Shown here: piece by piece, positions 18,562 to 29,874 of the stretch
Numbering within the stretch: position 1 is the first letter of the stretch
How the letters are laid out: each line of letters opens with the position of its first letter
Source: Phytopythium helicoides
Lineage: Eukaryota; Oomycota; Peronosporomycetes; Pythiales; Pythiaceae
Direction: 5' to 3'
Length of the DNA: 64,000 bases
Assembly (NCBI GenBank): GCA_024867545.1
Contig: JANFNE010000004.1
Span: 62,001-126,000 of the forward strand
Notes under the pieces: model-generated
The model's database searches: none
What the model was told of the DNA's origin: nothing
Seen by the model: the letters and a program-made list of their open reading frames with translations, nothing else
Position numbers and translations under genes: made by a program

Positions 18562-19570
18562 CTTTGTTCGGTATCATAGTAGTTGGGCAGAGCAATTAGA
18601 GGGAGAGGTAACAGCCACAGGAAATGTATGACGATAGATTTTCGTGAACGAATCGAAACTTTCCAATTTGAGACCCAGGTTCTGGGAAATGGCTGTAGGA
18701 AACGACCATGCATCATTATCGCAGAGTGGTCGAGAGCTACTACTCCCGCCACGAGGCTATGGGTCGCTGGCTCGTCGGCAAGAAGCAATCGGCGCGGCTG
18801 CAGAAGGACTTGGACGTGGTGGGCGACCATGAGATGCTCAAGAGGTAGGTGTCTTGGTTGATTAGATGTCAGCTTCGTCGCTAGTCTGCTTGTTTTAGAT
18901 GCTCCTTTTGGATGCTCCTTACTGCGGTGTATAATTTTCTTCGCTTCTCATTCATTAGACTTGGATGCTGCGGACTGCGACTGATTGAGGACTGAGTTCG
19001 TGAGTTCGGGTGGTGACGCTTGATGAGCTGTCGCTGTCGTCGCTTCAGCTGTCGTCTATAGCATGAAAACCTGTGGCTCTTGTATAGCACCATCGACGAC
19101 CGCAACTTTGAATTGATGTCGACAATGAGCTCGTTGCCGAGCAGGTCCTGATCTTGGACGAGCTCACTCGTATTCGTTTTGTATACTTCACAAGCATTAC
19201 GAGCTTGTGAAGTTCCATTCTTGGAATGGGAATTCATAGGGATAAGATGTGAGCACGAGGTTTACCCATTCTCTAAGGAATCTCAAGCCACACCTAACCA
19301 ACGAATCGGATGCATTGAGTGGTGAAACGAGTGCAACCCGCGGGCCAAACCACGAGGTATTGGATATTGCAACCGTAGATGATACTGTACAAGATCGTCG
19401 ATGGGATATGCAATCGAGCAGCTTACGCTAATGGCCCTTGAACACTTGACACGGGATTCTCTAAGCTGCAATACCTCAAGGACTTTATCGGGAACGATGT
19501 GAGCATGGCCAATCGCGTGCTGGATTAATGGCGATTGGAGAAGGCGTACATTGACGAATTGTTCCGTGCA
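18562..19570 (+). pseudogene. Heavily decayed HEL copy, unit 2A
   Basis: Ordered HEL fragments follow the pseudokinase. Exon 1 end lies at about 18,730-18,845 (GRWLVGKK, ARLQKDLD, then KR and a donor-like ggtaggtg). Exon 2 start is at about 19,080-19,160, the SLRNLKPHLTNESD block at about 19,270-19,320, and the LSQ-KDFIGN block at about 19,460-19,500. Many stops and indels are present. It matches the unit 1 and 3 remnants, so decay preceded amplification of the large unit. Confidence 0.72.
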
Positions 19571-20049
19571 CTTATTGCATGAGTTGTGGTGGTTGATTCT
19601 GACAAATGCATACTGGAGTTGTTGGCTGCCGAAGAATTTTGGTGAGGCAACATTTCCTGGATGAGTGATATGTGAACAATTGTGAGATGCGCAGGTAATT
19701 ATCTCTGCGTCTCTGCGAATTTCGCACTGCGTGCGATCGGATTGTTGCATGGCAAGCAATGATGACAACCATGGAGTACAATTTCTGCACCGAAATGAGT
19801 TTTCTACTCGTCCAACGTAACGCCGACAATCAATCTCAAAGGTGTTTCATCGTGCAGTGTGTTGTTTGGGTCGTGGCTCATCGTTTAAAAGTCCAACGAG
19901 AGTCGTGCAATGAACACGATACAAGTCTAATGGTTGGTCCAGTGATCTTCAACGAAGTTGTCGACATCACAAATCTTCACGCCATGGTTTTATACTGTAG
20001 TTGACCAAAGTTGACCTGACCCGTATATGAACCTCAACGCAACCTTCCA

Positions 20050-22227
20050 CTAAGAGACCCACTCAATCTATCCACGAAATCGAAGTCTGCGCTCAGCTCT
20101 GGCAAATCGCGTCAACATATCGACTACTTCATTCATGCTCGGACGACCATCTGGATCAACACAAATCATTCGCGACACCAACTCCCACTGATCATCCGTT
20201 ATCAAAATAGGACGATCAACTTTCACCTCGCCTCTACGAAGATACTCACGGATATCTGCGTTCGTATAGCCATCACCCCCAAGGGTTCCTAAACGTCACC
20301 GCCTCGAGGATACACATACCAAGTGAAAACACATCCGATTTGTGCGTCGGTCTCTCCGCAGTCGTTGATGAAGCTGAGACTGAAGTCCGTGAGCATCGCG
20401 GTGTCATGTTTGCTGACGACATGCTGATTGTTGGCACAATAGAACTGAACGATGTTGTTGCGTCGAAACTCATTCCATGTCCTGACTACTCTCATAGACT
20501 ATAAGGTCTCTCCGACGGTGGTCGCTTTTACGACGCAACCAGAAGATCCCCTCTTGGCACGATACTTGCCTTCTAGCTCTTAACGTTGAGCAATGAAGCA
20601 TCTAGCGCAAAATCGACGATTGAAATCAACGGTCCTGTGTTTTCTCTTGAAGGGTAGTGTTGCGTGTTGTTGGCGTACTGGTCTAGGAGACGGATGACTC
20701 TGTGGAAACCCTTGCCTCTGGCGATAGATTTGACCGAATCTCCTCGTAAGTTTAACTTGAGAAGAGGTGCTCGGTGATCCTCCATCATCTTTATAATCGT
20801 CAGAATCTCGCTTTCATCCGTGTTCGTGTTGGAAACAAGGAGAAGGAGAGCCGAGTTGTCTTGATTGTCGAGAAGCGAGGCATCCGCTCATTGTCGTAGA
20901 AGATACTTCACAATTCTGAGATGTCCCTTGGAAGCAGCCTTCATCAGTGCAGTCTGACCTTTGTTGTCCTTGGCGTCTATGTCCGCTACTTGCTCCACAA
21001 GATACCAAACCACTTCCAGATGACCGTTGTCAGCAGCCCACATCAGCGCAGTCATGCCGTCGCTGTCCTTGACGTCTATGTCTGTGTATTGCTCGATGAG
21101 ACTCTGCACAACCTCTAGATGACCACTCTTCGCAGCCCTCATTAGCGCGGTCTTTCCGTCATTATTCATGGGACGTTTGTCGTCGTCGTGCTCGACAAGA
21201 ACTTTCGCCACTTCCGAATTCCCGTTTTTTGCGGCCCACATCTGAGCAGTCCAACCACCGCAGTCCTTTACATGCGTGTCTGCGCCTTGGTCCACGAGAT
21301 ACTGCACCACTTCCAAATGACCATTCGCAGCAGCTCCAATCAGCGCAGTCTCTCTGTTGTAGTTCTTGGCGTCTTTGTCTGCGCTTTGCTCGACGAGATA
21401 CCGCATCCCTTCAAAATGACCGTTATAAGCAGCCCACATCAAAGCGGTGAAGCCATTGTTGTCGTTGGTGTCTTTGTCTGCGCCTCGGTTCACGAGATAC
21501 CGAATCACTTCGAGGTGGCCCCAGCGAGCAGCCCTCATGAGTGCAGTCAAGCCATCATTTGCCTTGACGTCTATGTGTGCGCCTTGCTCCACGAGATATT
21601 GCACCACTTCCAGATGACTGTTCCCAGTTGCACACATTAGTGCAGTCTGTGGGTTTTTGGCCACTTTAGTGAACGAAAACGGCTTTTTGAGCAGGTCGGC
21701 AGAGAGCTTCGCCGTCTTGGAGGCGCTCAGAATCAACACGGAAGCGCCACGAGCTCGATCAGAGCTGAAGGATCGCACAAGAGTGAAACAGGCAGCTATT
21801 TCCAACCGAATCCAGATTTAGACGGCAGTTATAGTCATGCTAGTGCGGCGCCACGCCGCTATCGTAGTTCAGTGTAGCTTTTCCTTCCTCGAGACATCGT
21901 TCTCGAAGCAGCGCTGATAACCCGCCACGCCACACCCGGCATCCTCGCTGCCAGTTACGCTGGCGCGAGGTGGCGTCAATGCATTGAGTGCTTTTCCCCC
22001 AACGACCGAGCGAAACACCCATTGCTATCCTTCGAGTCTACATCTACGCCTTGCTCCACGAGGTACTGCACCACTTCCAAATGACCATTGACAGCAGCCT
22101 TCATCAAAGCAGTGCTGCCAACGCCATCCTTCGCTTCTTTATCAGCTCTGTCTTGCACCAATTGTTTTACTCTCGCGATGTCGCCCTTCGTCGCAGCTTC
22201 CACTAGCTTCGAAGAGTTCGTCCCCAT
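20050..22227 (-). pseudogene. Ankyrin-B gene, unit 2B, broken by an insertion and kinase decay
   Basis: The gene starts MGTNSSK at 22,227 and runs two repeats to about 22,020. Foreign DNA then interrupts it to about 21,655, ending the frame at 21,976. The ankyrin frame resumes in NPQTALMCATGNSHLEV and continues for about seven repeats to 20,888. A linker (SIARGKGFHRVI, QYANNTQ) follows at 20,573-20,788. The kinase remnant at 20,050-20,560 retains LTDFSLSF and CILEAVTF but lacks the catalytic loop and APE. It is more diverged than the other B copies and has at least three independent breaks. Confidence 0.78.
21655..22018. mobile_element. Possible small insertion in ankyrin-B gene, unit 2B
   Basis: About 360 bp of unrelated, GC-rich DNA splits the ankyrin frame between KDSNG and QTALM, two positions adjacent in a normal repeat. 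The ends show weak inverted similarity (gggtttttgg on one side, gggtgtttcg read inward from the other). The inside has several short palindromes (gcggcgccacgccgc, cgccac...gtggcg). It codes for nothing recognisable. A non-autonomous MITE-like element fits, but no target duplication is certain. Confidence 0.4.
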
Positions 22228-22419
22228 GCTCCCGGCTCGTCAAAATCCAAACTGCGACGCCAGCAGATTGATTCTCACGCACTGCGCACACTTGCACTAG
22301 CTCGTTGACGAATCGTTGGGCACACTATCGATGGGATCCATCCAATGGGTTCACCGCATCCAAAAAAGCCAACATGGTGTGAATATTTTGCGACGAAGGC
22401 CGACATCCCATCATGATTC

Positions 22420-22640
22420 ATGATATGTACACCTAACTCATTATGCACTGTTGTGGCCGAACTTGTTCTCGCACGAACAACGGAAAACGACTCACTGCCG
22501 CGGTCGCAAAAGCTAGTGATGCCATCTGCAAAATCCTGGTACTTGTTGTCTCGAAGTCCACAATCGAACGCCAACTTCATCATCTGTCAAATGCGACCAC
22601 CTCCTTCCAACGCAACCAACCCACTCCGCTCTACACACAT
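22420..22640 (+). pseudogene. Pseudokinase stub remnant, unit 2B
   Basis: Only the second part of the B-type stub is left (KASDAICKILVLVVSKSTIE); the SLVDL start found in units 1, 3 and 4 is missing. No open frame of interest. Confidence 0.5.
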
Positions 22641-22780
22641 CCATCCAATTCACAACATTCCTCTCCCTCACAGTTCCCCGACACAACCATGAAACAGTCA
22701 CCACTACCATCGCCGCCGTCGCCGCCCTCGCGCCGCAACTATTCACGGATATAGCCCCGCCACCTTCCCCACGCCCCGAC

Positions 22781-24241
22781 ATGCAGCGCGAGGTGTTCGA
22801 GGCGTTCCTGACGGACCCGATCCGCATCTCGGAGCCCGTGTTCGCGCTGTGGCTGCAGGGCCTGAACGCGGGCGACGCGCTCTCGCAGCGGCTGCGCGCG
22901 CGCGAGCACTCGGCGGTCCTGGGCGGCGCCGACAGGCTGCGCGAGCTGCTGTGGCGCGACACGGTGGACCAGTACCGGCTGTTCGAGAAGCTGGAGCACT
23001 ACCTCATGCGGCCGAGCCTCTTCCGCTCGCAGCTGCTCTTCCAGGTCCCGCCGTTGCAGCAGCGCCTCATGGTCGAGCGCTACTACTCGCTCCACGAGGC
23101 GGTGGGTCGCTGGCTGGTGGGCAAGAAGCTGTCGGCGCGACTGCAGAAGGACCTGGACGAGGTCAGCGACCACGCACACCAGACGCTCAAGAGGTGGGTC
23201 TCGTGCTTTGCTGTCTACTTGTCGACTTGTCTGGTTGTTTGTGTACGAGTTTGCTTGTCTATTTGCTTGGATGTCTCGTTGTCTTCATGATTGTGTTTGG
23301 ATGCTGCGGGGTGGGACTGACAGAGGGTGGTGACGCTTTGCGCGCTGTAGTTGTAGGCGGGAGCTTGAGAACCTACGACGCGTGTACAGCGCGATGGAGG
23401 ACCGCAATTTTGTCGGTGTTATGAGCAAGCTGATTGCGGAACAGTTCCTCATCTCGGACGGGCTTGCTAGCGTGTATGCGTGCGTGCTGTTTCTGCAGCA
23501 TGCACGGATGGAGGTGCACCCCACGCACGAGGCGACGGGATTTCTTGACTGGAACGACCTCATCTTCATATCTGCACTCGTCATGACCCATTGGATCCCT
23601 CAGCGACGTGCGATATCGACGCTTCAGCGGGCTAACACAAACAAATCCAGCACTGACCAAACCTCCAAGAGTGACAAAAGTACACCAAAGAACCAGTACA
23701 CGACTACAAGCATCGGTGTCGGCGCTGTAGTAGAAAACGGTGCCGAAATCGCGCTCCGTGTCGACAAGAAGTGGCCGCCTCTGTTGCTAATCCAAGAACG
23801 ACTCGTTTCTACTTGTGTCCGAGCTACATCGGGACTGGATCTGAGCACCAGATTTACCAATTCTCTCCGTGATCTCAAGGCCCACCTCATCAATGACTCG
23901 GACACACTTGTTGTGTATCGCAAGCGAGTGTTGAAGCGAGTGGAGACTGGGAACCAAGCTACTGCATTCTCGTTATCGCAGCTAGAGATCAAGCTGTACA
24001 AGATCGTTCACGGGGTAAGCCGCTGAACGAAGTCGATTGAATGCTGCGTTGCGTCTGTAATATCTGACAGATGAATGTGATGCATCAATGCCAGCTTTTG
24101 ACTATTGGTGCAGGACTCTCTCAACCGAAGGAGCTCAAGGACTTTATCGGGAACGTGGTGACAATGGTGATTCGCGTGCTGCATGAATGTCGTCTGGAGA
24201 AAGCGTGTATTGACGACGTGTTCAGTGCGCTCATTGAGTGA
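22781..24241 (+). CDS. HEL protein, unit 2B (413 aa, short C-terminal form)
   Basis: Predicted exons are 22781-23193, 23357-24014 and 24071-24241, all in phase. The protein starts MQREVFEAFLTDP and is helical throughout, with no signal peptide or membrane segment. Exon 3 ends DDVFSALIE followed directly by TGA. In unit 4 the same bases (ga|gtgagt) act as a donor into a fourth exon; here the acceptor of that exon is mutated, so the protein should stop 54 residues earlier. Function is not recognised. The consistent three-base indels in exon 2 between copies (VGVGA, VGVGGA) argue that it is translated. Confidence 0.8.
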
Positions 24242-24658
24242 GTTGTGGAGGTAGATTTTGATGTGTGGTCTGTGGTCTGGCAAGGGTGTTTGATGTGACA
24301 ATTGTTCCTGGATGTGTTGTATCTGAACGACTTCGTGACAATTAGTACAAGATTGAGTAGTTGGAAGCAAATCGTGACTGTGAGCAAGGTGATTGCTGTC
24401 GCTGTGTACGATCAGTATGCGGCGCGCCAGGGATTAATGGCAACCTTATTGTATAAAGGAAAGGAGAAGAGCACACTTTGGATACAATACAGTCATTCGA
24501 TCTCGGCTACGGCATTCCAAAATTTGTCATACTTCATCGTGGCCATGGTTCATCGAAAACTTGTGCTAAAAAAATCGTTTAGTGAATTCAATACAAGTCT
24601 TGTTGTCAAGCAAGTTACCTTTAGCGCAAGCGTGAATAACGCAACTATCCCAAGCGAC
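24242..24658. other. Decayed HEL last exon and 3' flank, unit 3
   Basis: The same content as the 12.74-13.16 kb interval and nearly identical to it: a recognisable but unsplicable HEL exon 4 (DQYAARQG readable), then 3' flank of the next ankyrin kinase. Confidence 0.6.
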
Positions 24659-26710
24659 TCACAAAATCTCTCCACGAACTCGAACTCTGCGCTCATCTCT
24701 GGCAAATTTCTTCAACGTCTCGACCACTTCATTCATGTTCGGACGACCGTCCGGATCAACGCAAATCATTCGCGACACCAACTTCCACTGATCATCCGTC
24801 ATCAAAACAGGACGATCAACTTTCACCTCGCCTCTACGAAGACACTCACGGATCACTTCGTTCGTATAGCCATCACCCCAAGGGTCCCCAAGCTTCACCG
24901 CCTCGACGATACACATACCAAGCGAAAACACATCCGATTTACGCGTCGGTCTCTCCACGGTCGTCATATTTGCGAACTCCGGAGCTCTCCATGCCATCGC
25001 ACCAAGCGTTTCCTTCTTCCTCTCGATGGAGCATGATCCATCTTCGATGAAGCTGAGACCGAAGTCCGTGAGCATCGCGGTGCCATGTTCGCTCACGACG
25101 ATGTTGTTTCCCTTGAGATCGCCGTGCACAATACCTATGCCGTGTAGATATTTGAGTCCGATCGCGACTTCCATGAGTTTCTCCCACATGTATCCTTTTC
25201 CGGACTCGGTCTTGAGATACGGGACGAGTTCTCCGTTGGATGCAAACTTGGACACGATGAAGAACGGCTCCTTCTTGTTGTTAGCGCCGTAGAAAGGGAC
25301 GATGTTTTCGTGTCGGAGCTCACTCCATGTCTTGACTTCTCTCAGAAACTGTTTCATCTCCACGACAGTAATGACTTTGACGACGACATCGATGGATTCC
25401 CACTTGGCGCGATACACGTTTCCGAAGCCTCCATTTTTCAACATGGTACCATCCCGCACAATGCTATCTGTTGAAATCAGCCACTTCGGTTTTTCTCTTT
25501 CTGGGTCGGGTTGTGGTTTGTTGGTGTATTCGTCGATGAGGTCTATAATGGCGTAAAAACCCTTGTCTCTGGCGATGGATTTGGCGGAATATGCCTGCGC
25601 ATTAGACTTGAGAGGAGGTGCGCCACGCTCCAGCATCATTTTCACAATCGGTAGAATCTTATTTTCATTGACGTTCGGTCGGGAGATCAGTAGAAGGAGG
25701 GCCGAGTTGTCTTGATTGTCGAGAAATGAAGCGTCCGCTCGATGATCTAACAAATACTTGACGACTTCCAGACGCCCGTTGACAGCAGCCATCATCAGCG
25801 CAGTTTGGCCTTTGTTGTCTTTGACATTTATACCTGCTCCGTGCTCCACGAGATATTGCACCATTTCCAAGCATCTCCAGCGAGAAACCCACATCAGCGC
25901 AGTTTCTCCATCATTGTCCTTGGCGTCTTTGTCTGCGCCTTGCTCCAGAAGATACTGCACCACTTTCAGATGACCATTGGTAATAGCCCACATTAGCGGA
26001 GTCCAGCCGACATCATCCTTGGCGTCTTTGTCTGCGCCTTGCTCCACGAGATACTGCACCACTTCTAGATGACCGTTGTAGGCAGCCCACATTAGCGGAG
26101 TCCAGCCGACACCGTCCTTAGCGTCTTTGTCTGCACCTCTCTCCAGAAGATACTGAACCACTTCTAGATGACCATTCGTAACAGCCCGCATTAGCGGAGT
26201 CCAGCCGTCACCGTCCTTAGAGTCTTTGTCTGCCCCTTGCTCCACAAGATACTGTATCATTTCTAGATGACCATTGCAGGCAGCCCACATTAGCGCAGTC
26301 CTGCAGTCACCATCCTTGGCGTCTTTGTCTGCGCCTTGCTCCACGAGATACTGCACCATTTCCAGATGACCATTCTTAACAGCCCACATGAGTGGAGTCC
26401 AGCCATAATTGTTCTTGGCGTCTTTGTCTGCGCCTTGCTTCAGAAGATACTGCACCATTTTCACATGACCATTCGTAACAGCCCACATGAGCGGAGTCCA
26501 GCCGTCTCCGTCCTTAGTGTCTTTGTCTGCGCCTTGCTCCACGAGATACTGCACCATTTCTAGATGACCATTGCAGGCACCCGTCATTAGCGCAGTACGG
26601 CCGGAGTCGTTCGTAGCTTCTTTATGAGCTCCATATTGGACCAACTGCTTCACTGTCGCGATGTCGCCATTCTCCGCAGCCTCTAGAAGCTTGGAAGAAC
26701 TAGCCCCCAT
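24659..26710 (-). CDS. Ankyrin-repeat TKL protein kinase, unit 3A (683 aa)
   Basis: The start MGASSSK keeps the myristoylation signal. The frame is open for 94 more codons through the promoter region, but the codon equal to the upstream Met of other copies is GTG here, so the MG start is preferred. About ten ankyrin repeats run to about residue 345, then the linker, and the kinase at about 411-683 with VVVK, HGDLKGNN, DFG and APE. The Gly-rich loop is GGFGNVY, with Asp replaced by Asn. The kinase is otherwise nearly identical to unit 2. It is divergent from the pseudokinase at 27,010. Confidence 0.92.
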   Translation of the reverse strand: MGASSSKLLEAAENGDIATVKQLVQYGAHKEATNDSGRTALMTGACNGHLEMVQYLVEQGADKDTKDGDGWTPLMWAVTNGHVKMVQYLLKQGADKDAKNNYGWTPLMWAVKNGHLEMVQYLVEQGADKDAKDGDCRTALMWAACNGHLEMIQYLVEQGADKDSKDGDGWTPLMRAVTNGHLEVVQYLLERGADKDAKDGVGWTPLMWAAYNGHLEVVQYLVEQGADKDAKDDVGWTPLMWAITNGHLKVVQYLLEQGADKDAKDNDGETALMWVSRWRCLEMVQYLVEHGAGINVKDNKGQTALMMAAVNGRLEVVKYLLDHRADASFLDNQDNSALLLLISRPNVNENKILPIVKMMLERGAPPLKSNAQAYSAKSIARDKGFYAIIDLIDEYTNKPQPDPEREKPKWLISTDSIVRDGTMLKNGGFGNVYRAKWESIDVVVKVITVVEMKQFLREVKTWSELRHENIVPFYGANNKKEPFFIVSKFASNGELVPYLKTESGKGYMWEKLMEVAIGLKYLHGIGIVHGDLKGNNIVVSEHGTAMLTDFGLSFIEDGSCSIERKKETLGAMAWRAPEFANMTTVERPTRKSDVFSLGMCIVEAVKLGDPWGDGYTNEVIRECLRRGEVKVDRPVLMTDDQWKLVSRMICVDPDGRPNMNEVVETLKKFARDERRVRVRGEIL

Positions 26711-27009
26711 GCTCTCGACACCTCCAAATCCAAACTGCAATCCGCTCACAAGTTCACCGCAAGAGTCAGGTCGATCCACACCCTTGTGTGTGTGCAGATC
26801 ACACACCCACCGCAATGGCTCCATCTGGACCGCCACAAGATCCATCTGACTCCCAAGGGGGAATGGCATGGCTGAATTACATGCACAAAATCCAGTCCTT
26901 TCGCCCGTCGCCAGCTCGCACTTCTTCGTGCTCACACTCACTGCACCACAGCATAGCTCAGCGAACCAACGTCCACGATCCACACATCTCAACTAGATAT
27001 CTCTAACCC
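26711..27009. promoter_or_regulatory. Shared divergent promoter region, unit 3A
   Basis: A 299-bp spacer nearly identical to the other A-type spacers. Near 26,760 it differs (gcaagagtcaggtcg against tcaagtgggggatcg), the main local change among copies. Confidence 0.62.
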
Positions 27010-28449
27010 ATGGCTGCCAGCCTGATCGACCTCGCCGTCCCCGGACTCGGTTCCGCTCTCGACCTGCTGAGGACGCTACATGACAAGTACAGCGAACTCA
27101 AAGAGGGACAGCAGCTGTGCCAACGACTCGAACAACGACTCACCGACTTCGCTCATGAGCTATACAAACTCCCACCGAAGGCGTTCCACGCCCAACAGAT
27201 GCTCCAACACCTTCGCTCGCTCATCGACGAGTTCCTCAACACCGTCACGACGTTCGCAGCACTCAACCTCGCCATGCGCGCACTCAAAATGAGCAAGTTC
27301 AAGGACGCCATCAAGACCCACCACGAGAGCCTGGACCACATCATCAAGATGGTGGTCGTGACGGACTCGCAGCAGATCGCGAGGCTGCTGAACTGGCGCG
27401 CCAAGTTCGAGGAGGACGCGGCGGACATGGCGCGTCGGTTGCTGGCGGTGGAGGACTTGGTGGGCGAGATCTGGGAGGCACTCGACCGCATGAAGGAGGA
27501 GTCCATGGCCACGAAACGAGACTTTGAGGCCATGGTCATGCTCATCAAGCGCGACATCTGCAATCCGGACCGCACTCCAGAGCCCCACGAGTCCGTGTTG
27601 CGCGATATCATCCAAGTAGCGGAGAAGGATTTCCTTGATGGCGTGACAGTCAAGACTCCGCCGACATGGCTGATTGCTAGCGACGAGGTGACAACTGTAG
27701 GCGATCCGATCGACTCGGAAGGTCTCACTTGCGTCTTCGTCGGGGAGTGGCAAGGTGCTCGTGTGGCCGTGAAAAAGTCCCGGATTGTTGCAAACGACAG
27801 TCCCGTGTTCGACAAGCACTTCCGCGTGTGGAGCACGCTACTTCATCCGCATGTGGTGCAGCTCTTCGGCGCCGGCACGGACCACGGCGCGCCGTTCTTC
27901 GTGTATGAGTACGCCAGTCGTCAGAGCCTCGACCGGTGCTGGGAATCGTTGTCGCGAAGAGAGGTGTTTCGGATGCTTCACCAAGCAGCCTTGGGTCTCC
28001 TGTATCTGCACAGGAAGCATATCGTCCATGGCAACCTGAGCTGCGCGAAGCTATTGGTGACGGACGAGGGGACCATCAAGCTGTTTGGATTCGGCGCGTC
28101 GTACGTCCGTCAGGACGGTAGGAGCAACAGCGTCAAGGTGGATACGGACGAGGAGTTTGCAGCGCCAGAGTGTGTGGGTCTTCTGGACGGTGTCCGTCAC
28201 AGCCCGCGACTCGAGTCGGACGTGTACTCGTTTGGCCTGACGATTTTGCAAGCGATCTCGAGGTCGTCTCCGTTCGTGGGTTGCTCGTCGAGGGATATCC
28301 GGACCATGAAGCAGCACAACCAGTTGTCTCGACCTGCGAGCGTTGATGACGAGACGTGGTCTCTGGTGAACGAGATGTGTGTGTTTGATCCTGATGGTCG
28401 GGTGTCGCTAGAGTACGTGATCAAGCAACTTCGTCGTTTGGGTGGGTGA
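27010..28449 (+). CDS. MLKL-like four-helix-bundle pseudokinase, unit 3A (479 aa)
   Basis: Intact fourth-family member with the same architecture: N-terminal helical bundle, brace-like linker, and pseudokinase with VAVK lysine, HGN and GFG. Private changes include ELYKL, IIQVAEKDF and SRQSL. It lies 299 bp from the ankyrin-kinase start and is followed by the decayed HEL copy. No intron or frameshift. Confidence 0.9.
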   Translation: MAASLIDLAVPGLGSALDLLRTLHDKYSELKEGQQLCQRLEQRLTDFAHELYKLPPKAFHAQQMLQHLRSLIDEFLNTVTTFAALNLAMRALKMSKFKDAIKTHHESLDHIIKMVVVTDSQQIARLLNWRAKFEEDAADMARRLLAVEDLVGEIWEALDRMKEESMATKRDFEAMVMLIKRDICNPDRTPEPHESVLRDIIQVAEKDFLDGVTVKTPPTWLIASDEVTTVGDPIDSEGLTCVFVGEWQGARVAVKKSRIVANDSPVFDKHFRVWSTLLHPHVVQLFGAGTDHGAPFFVYEYASRQSLDRCWESLSRREVFRMLHQAALGLLYLHRKHIVHGNLSCAKLLVTDEGTIKLFGFGASYVRQDGRSNSVKVDTDEEFAAPECVGLLDGVRHSPRLESDVYSFGLTILQAISRSSPFVGCSSRDIRTMKQHNQLSRPASVDDETWSLVNEMCVFDPDGRVSLEYVIKQLRRLGG

Positions 28450-29470
28450 CTTTGTTCGGTATCATAGTAGTTGGGCAGAGCAATTAGAGGGAGAGGTAAC
28501 CGCCGCAGGAAATGTATGGCGATGGATTTTCGTGTACGAATCGAAACTTTCCAATTTGAGACCCAGGTTCTGGGAAATGGCTGTAGGAAACGACCATGCA
28601 TCATTATCGCAAAGTGGTCAAGAGGTACTACTCCCGCCACGAGGCTATGGGTCGCTGGCTCGTCGGCAAGAAGCAGTCGGCGCGGCTACAGAAGGACTTG
28701 GACGAGATGGGCGACCATGAGATGCTCAAGAGGTAGGTGTCTTGGTTGATTAGATGTCAGCTTCGTCGCTAGTGTGCTTGTTTGGTTGTTTTAGATGCTC
28801 CTTTTGAATGCTCCTTACTGCGGTATATGTTTTTCTTTCATTAGACTTGGATGCTGCGGACTGCGACTGATTGAGGACTGAGTTCGTGAGTTCGGGTGGT
28901 GGCGCTTGATGAGCTGTCGCTGTCGTCGGTTCAGCTGTCGTCTATAGCATGAAAACCTGTGGCGCTTGTATAGCACCGTTGACGGCCGCAACTTTGAATT
29001 GATGTCGACAGCGAGATCGTTGCCGAGCAGTTCCTAATCTTGGACGAGCTCACTCGTATTCGTTTTGTATACTTCACAAGCATTGCGAGCTTGTGAAGTT
29101 CCTTCCATTTTTGGAATGGGATTTCAATGGGATGAGGTGTGAGTAAAAGGTTTGCCAATTCTCTGGGAATCTCAAGCCACACCTAATCAACGAATCGGAT
29201 GCATTGAGTGGTGAAACGAGTGCAACCCTCGAGCCAAACCACGAGGTATTGGATATTGCAGCGGTAGATGACGCTGTACAAGATCGTCGATGGGATATCC
29301 AATCGAGCAGCTTACACTAATGGCATTTGAACACTTGGCACGGGATTCTCTAAGCTGCAATACCTCAAGGACTTTATCGGGAACGAGGTGAGCATGGCCA
29401 ATCGCGTGCTGGATAGGGTTGCTTGGAGAAGGCGTACATTGACGAATTGTTCCGTGCACTTATTGCATGA
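28450..29470 (+). pseudogene. Heavily decayed HEL copy, unit 3A
   Basis: Collinear with the unit 2 remnant: exon 1 end (about 28,620-28,735), exon 2 start (about 28,970-29,050), ...NLKPHLINESD-like block (about 29,160-29,210), and LSQ-KDFIGN block (about 29,350-29,390). Multiple stops. Confidence 0.7.
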
Positions 29471-29874
29471 GTTGTGGTGGTTGATTCTGACAAATGCATA
29501 CTGGAGTTGTTGGCTGCCGAAGAATTTTGGTGAGGCAACATTTCCTGGATGAGTGATATGTGAACAATTGTGAGATGCGCAGGTAATTTTCTCTGCGTCT
29601 CTGCGAATTTCGCACTGCGTGCGATCGGATTGTTGCGTGGCAAGCAATGATGACAACCATAGTGTACAATTTCAGTACCGAAATGAGTTTTCTACTCGTC
29701 CAATGTAATGCCGACAATCAATCCCAGGGGCGACATTCCGACTTTCGTCGTGCAGTGTGTTGTTTGGGTCGTGGCTAATCGTTTAAAAGTCCAACGAGAG
29801 TCGTGCAATGAACACGATACAAGTCTAATGGTTGGTCCAGTGATCTTCAACACAGTTGTCGACATCACAAATCT

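Noticed and set aside
26711..26992. Longer 777-aa start for the unit 3 ankyrin kinase
   Set aside because: The 94-codon extension lies in the promoter shared by all units. Other copies do not have it in this form, and it would bury the myristoylation signal.
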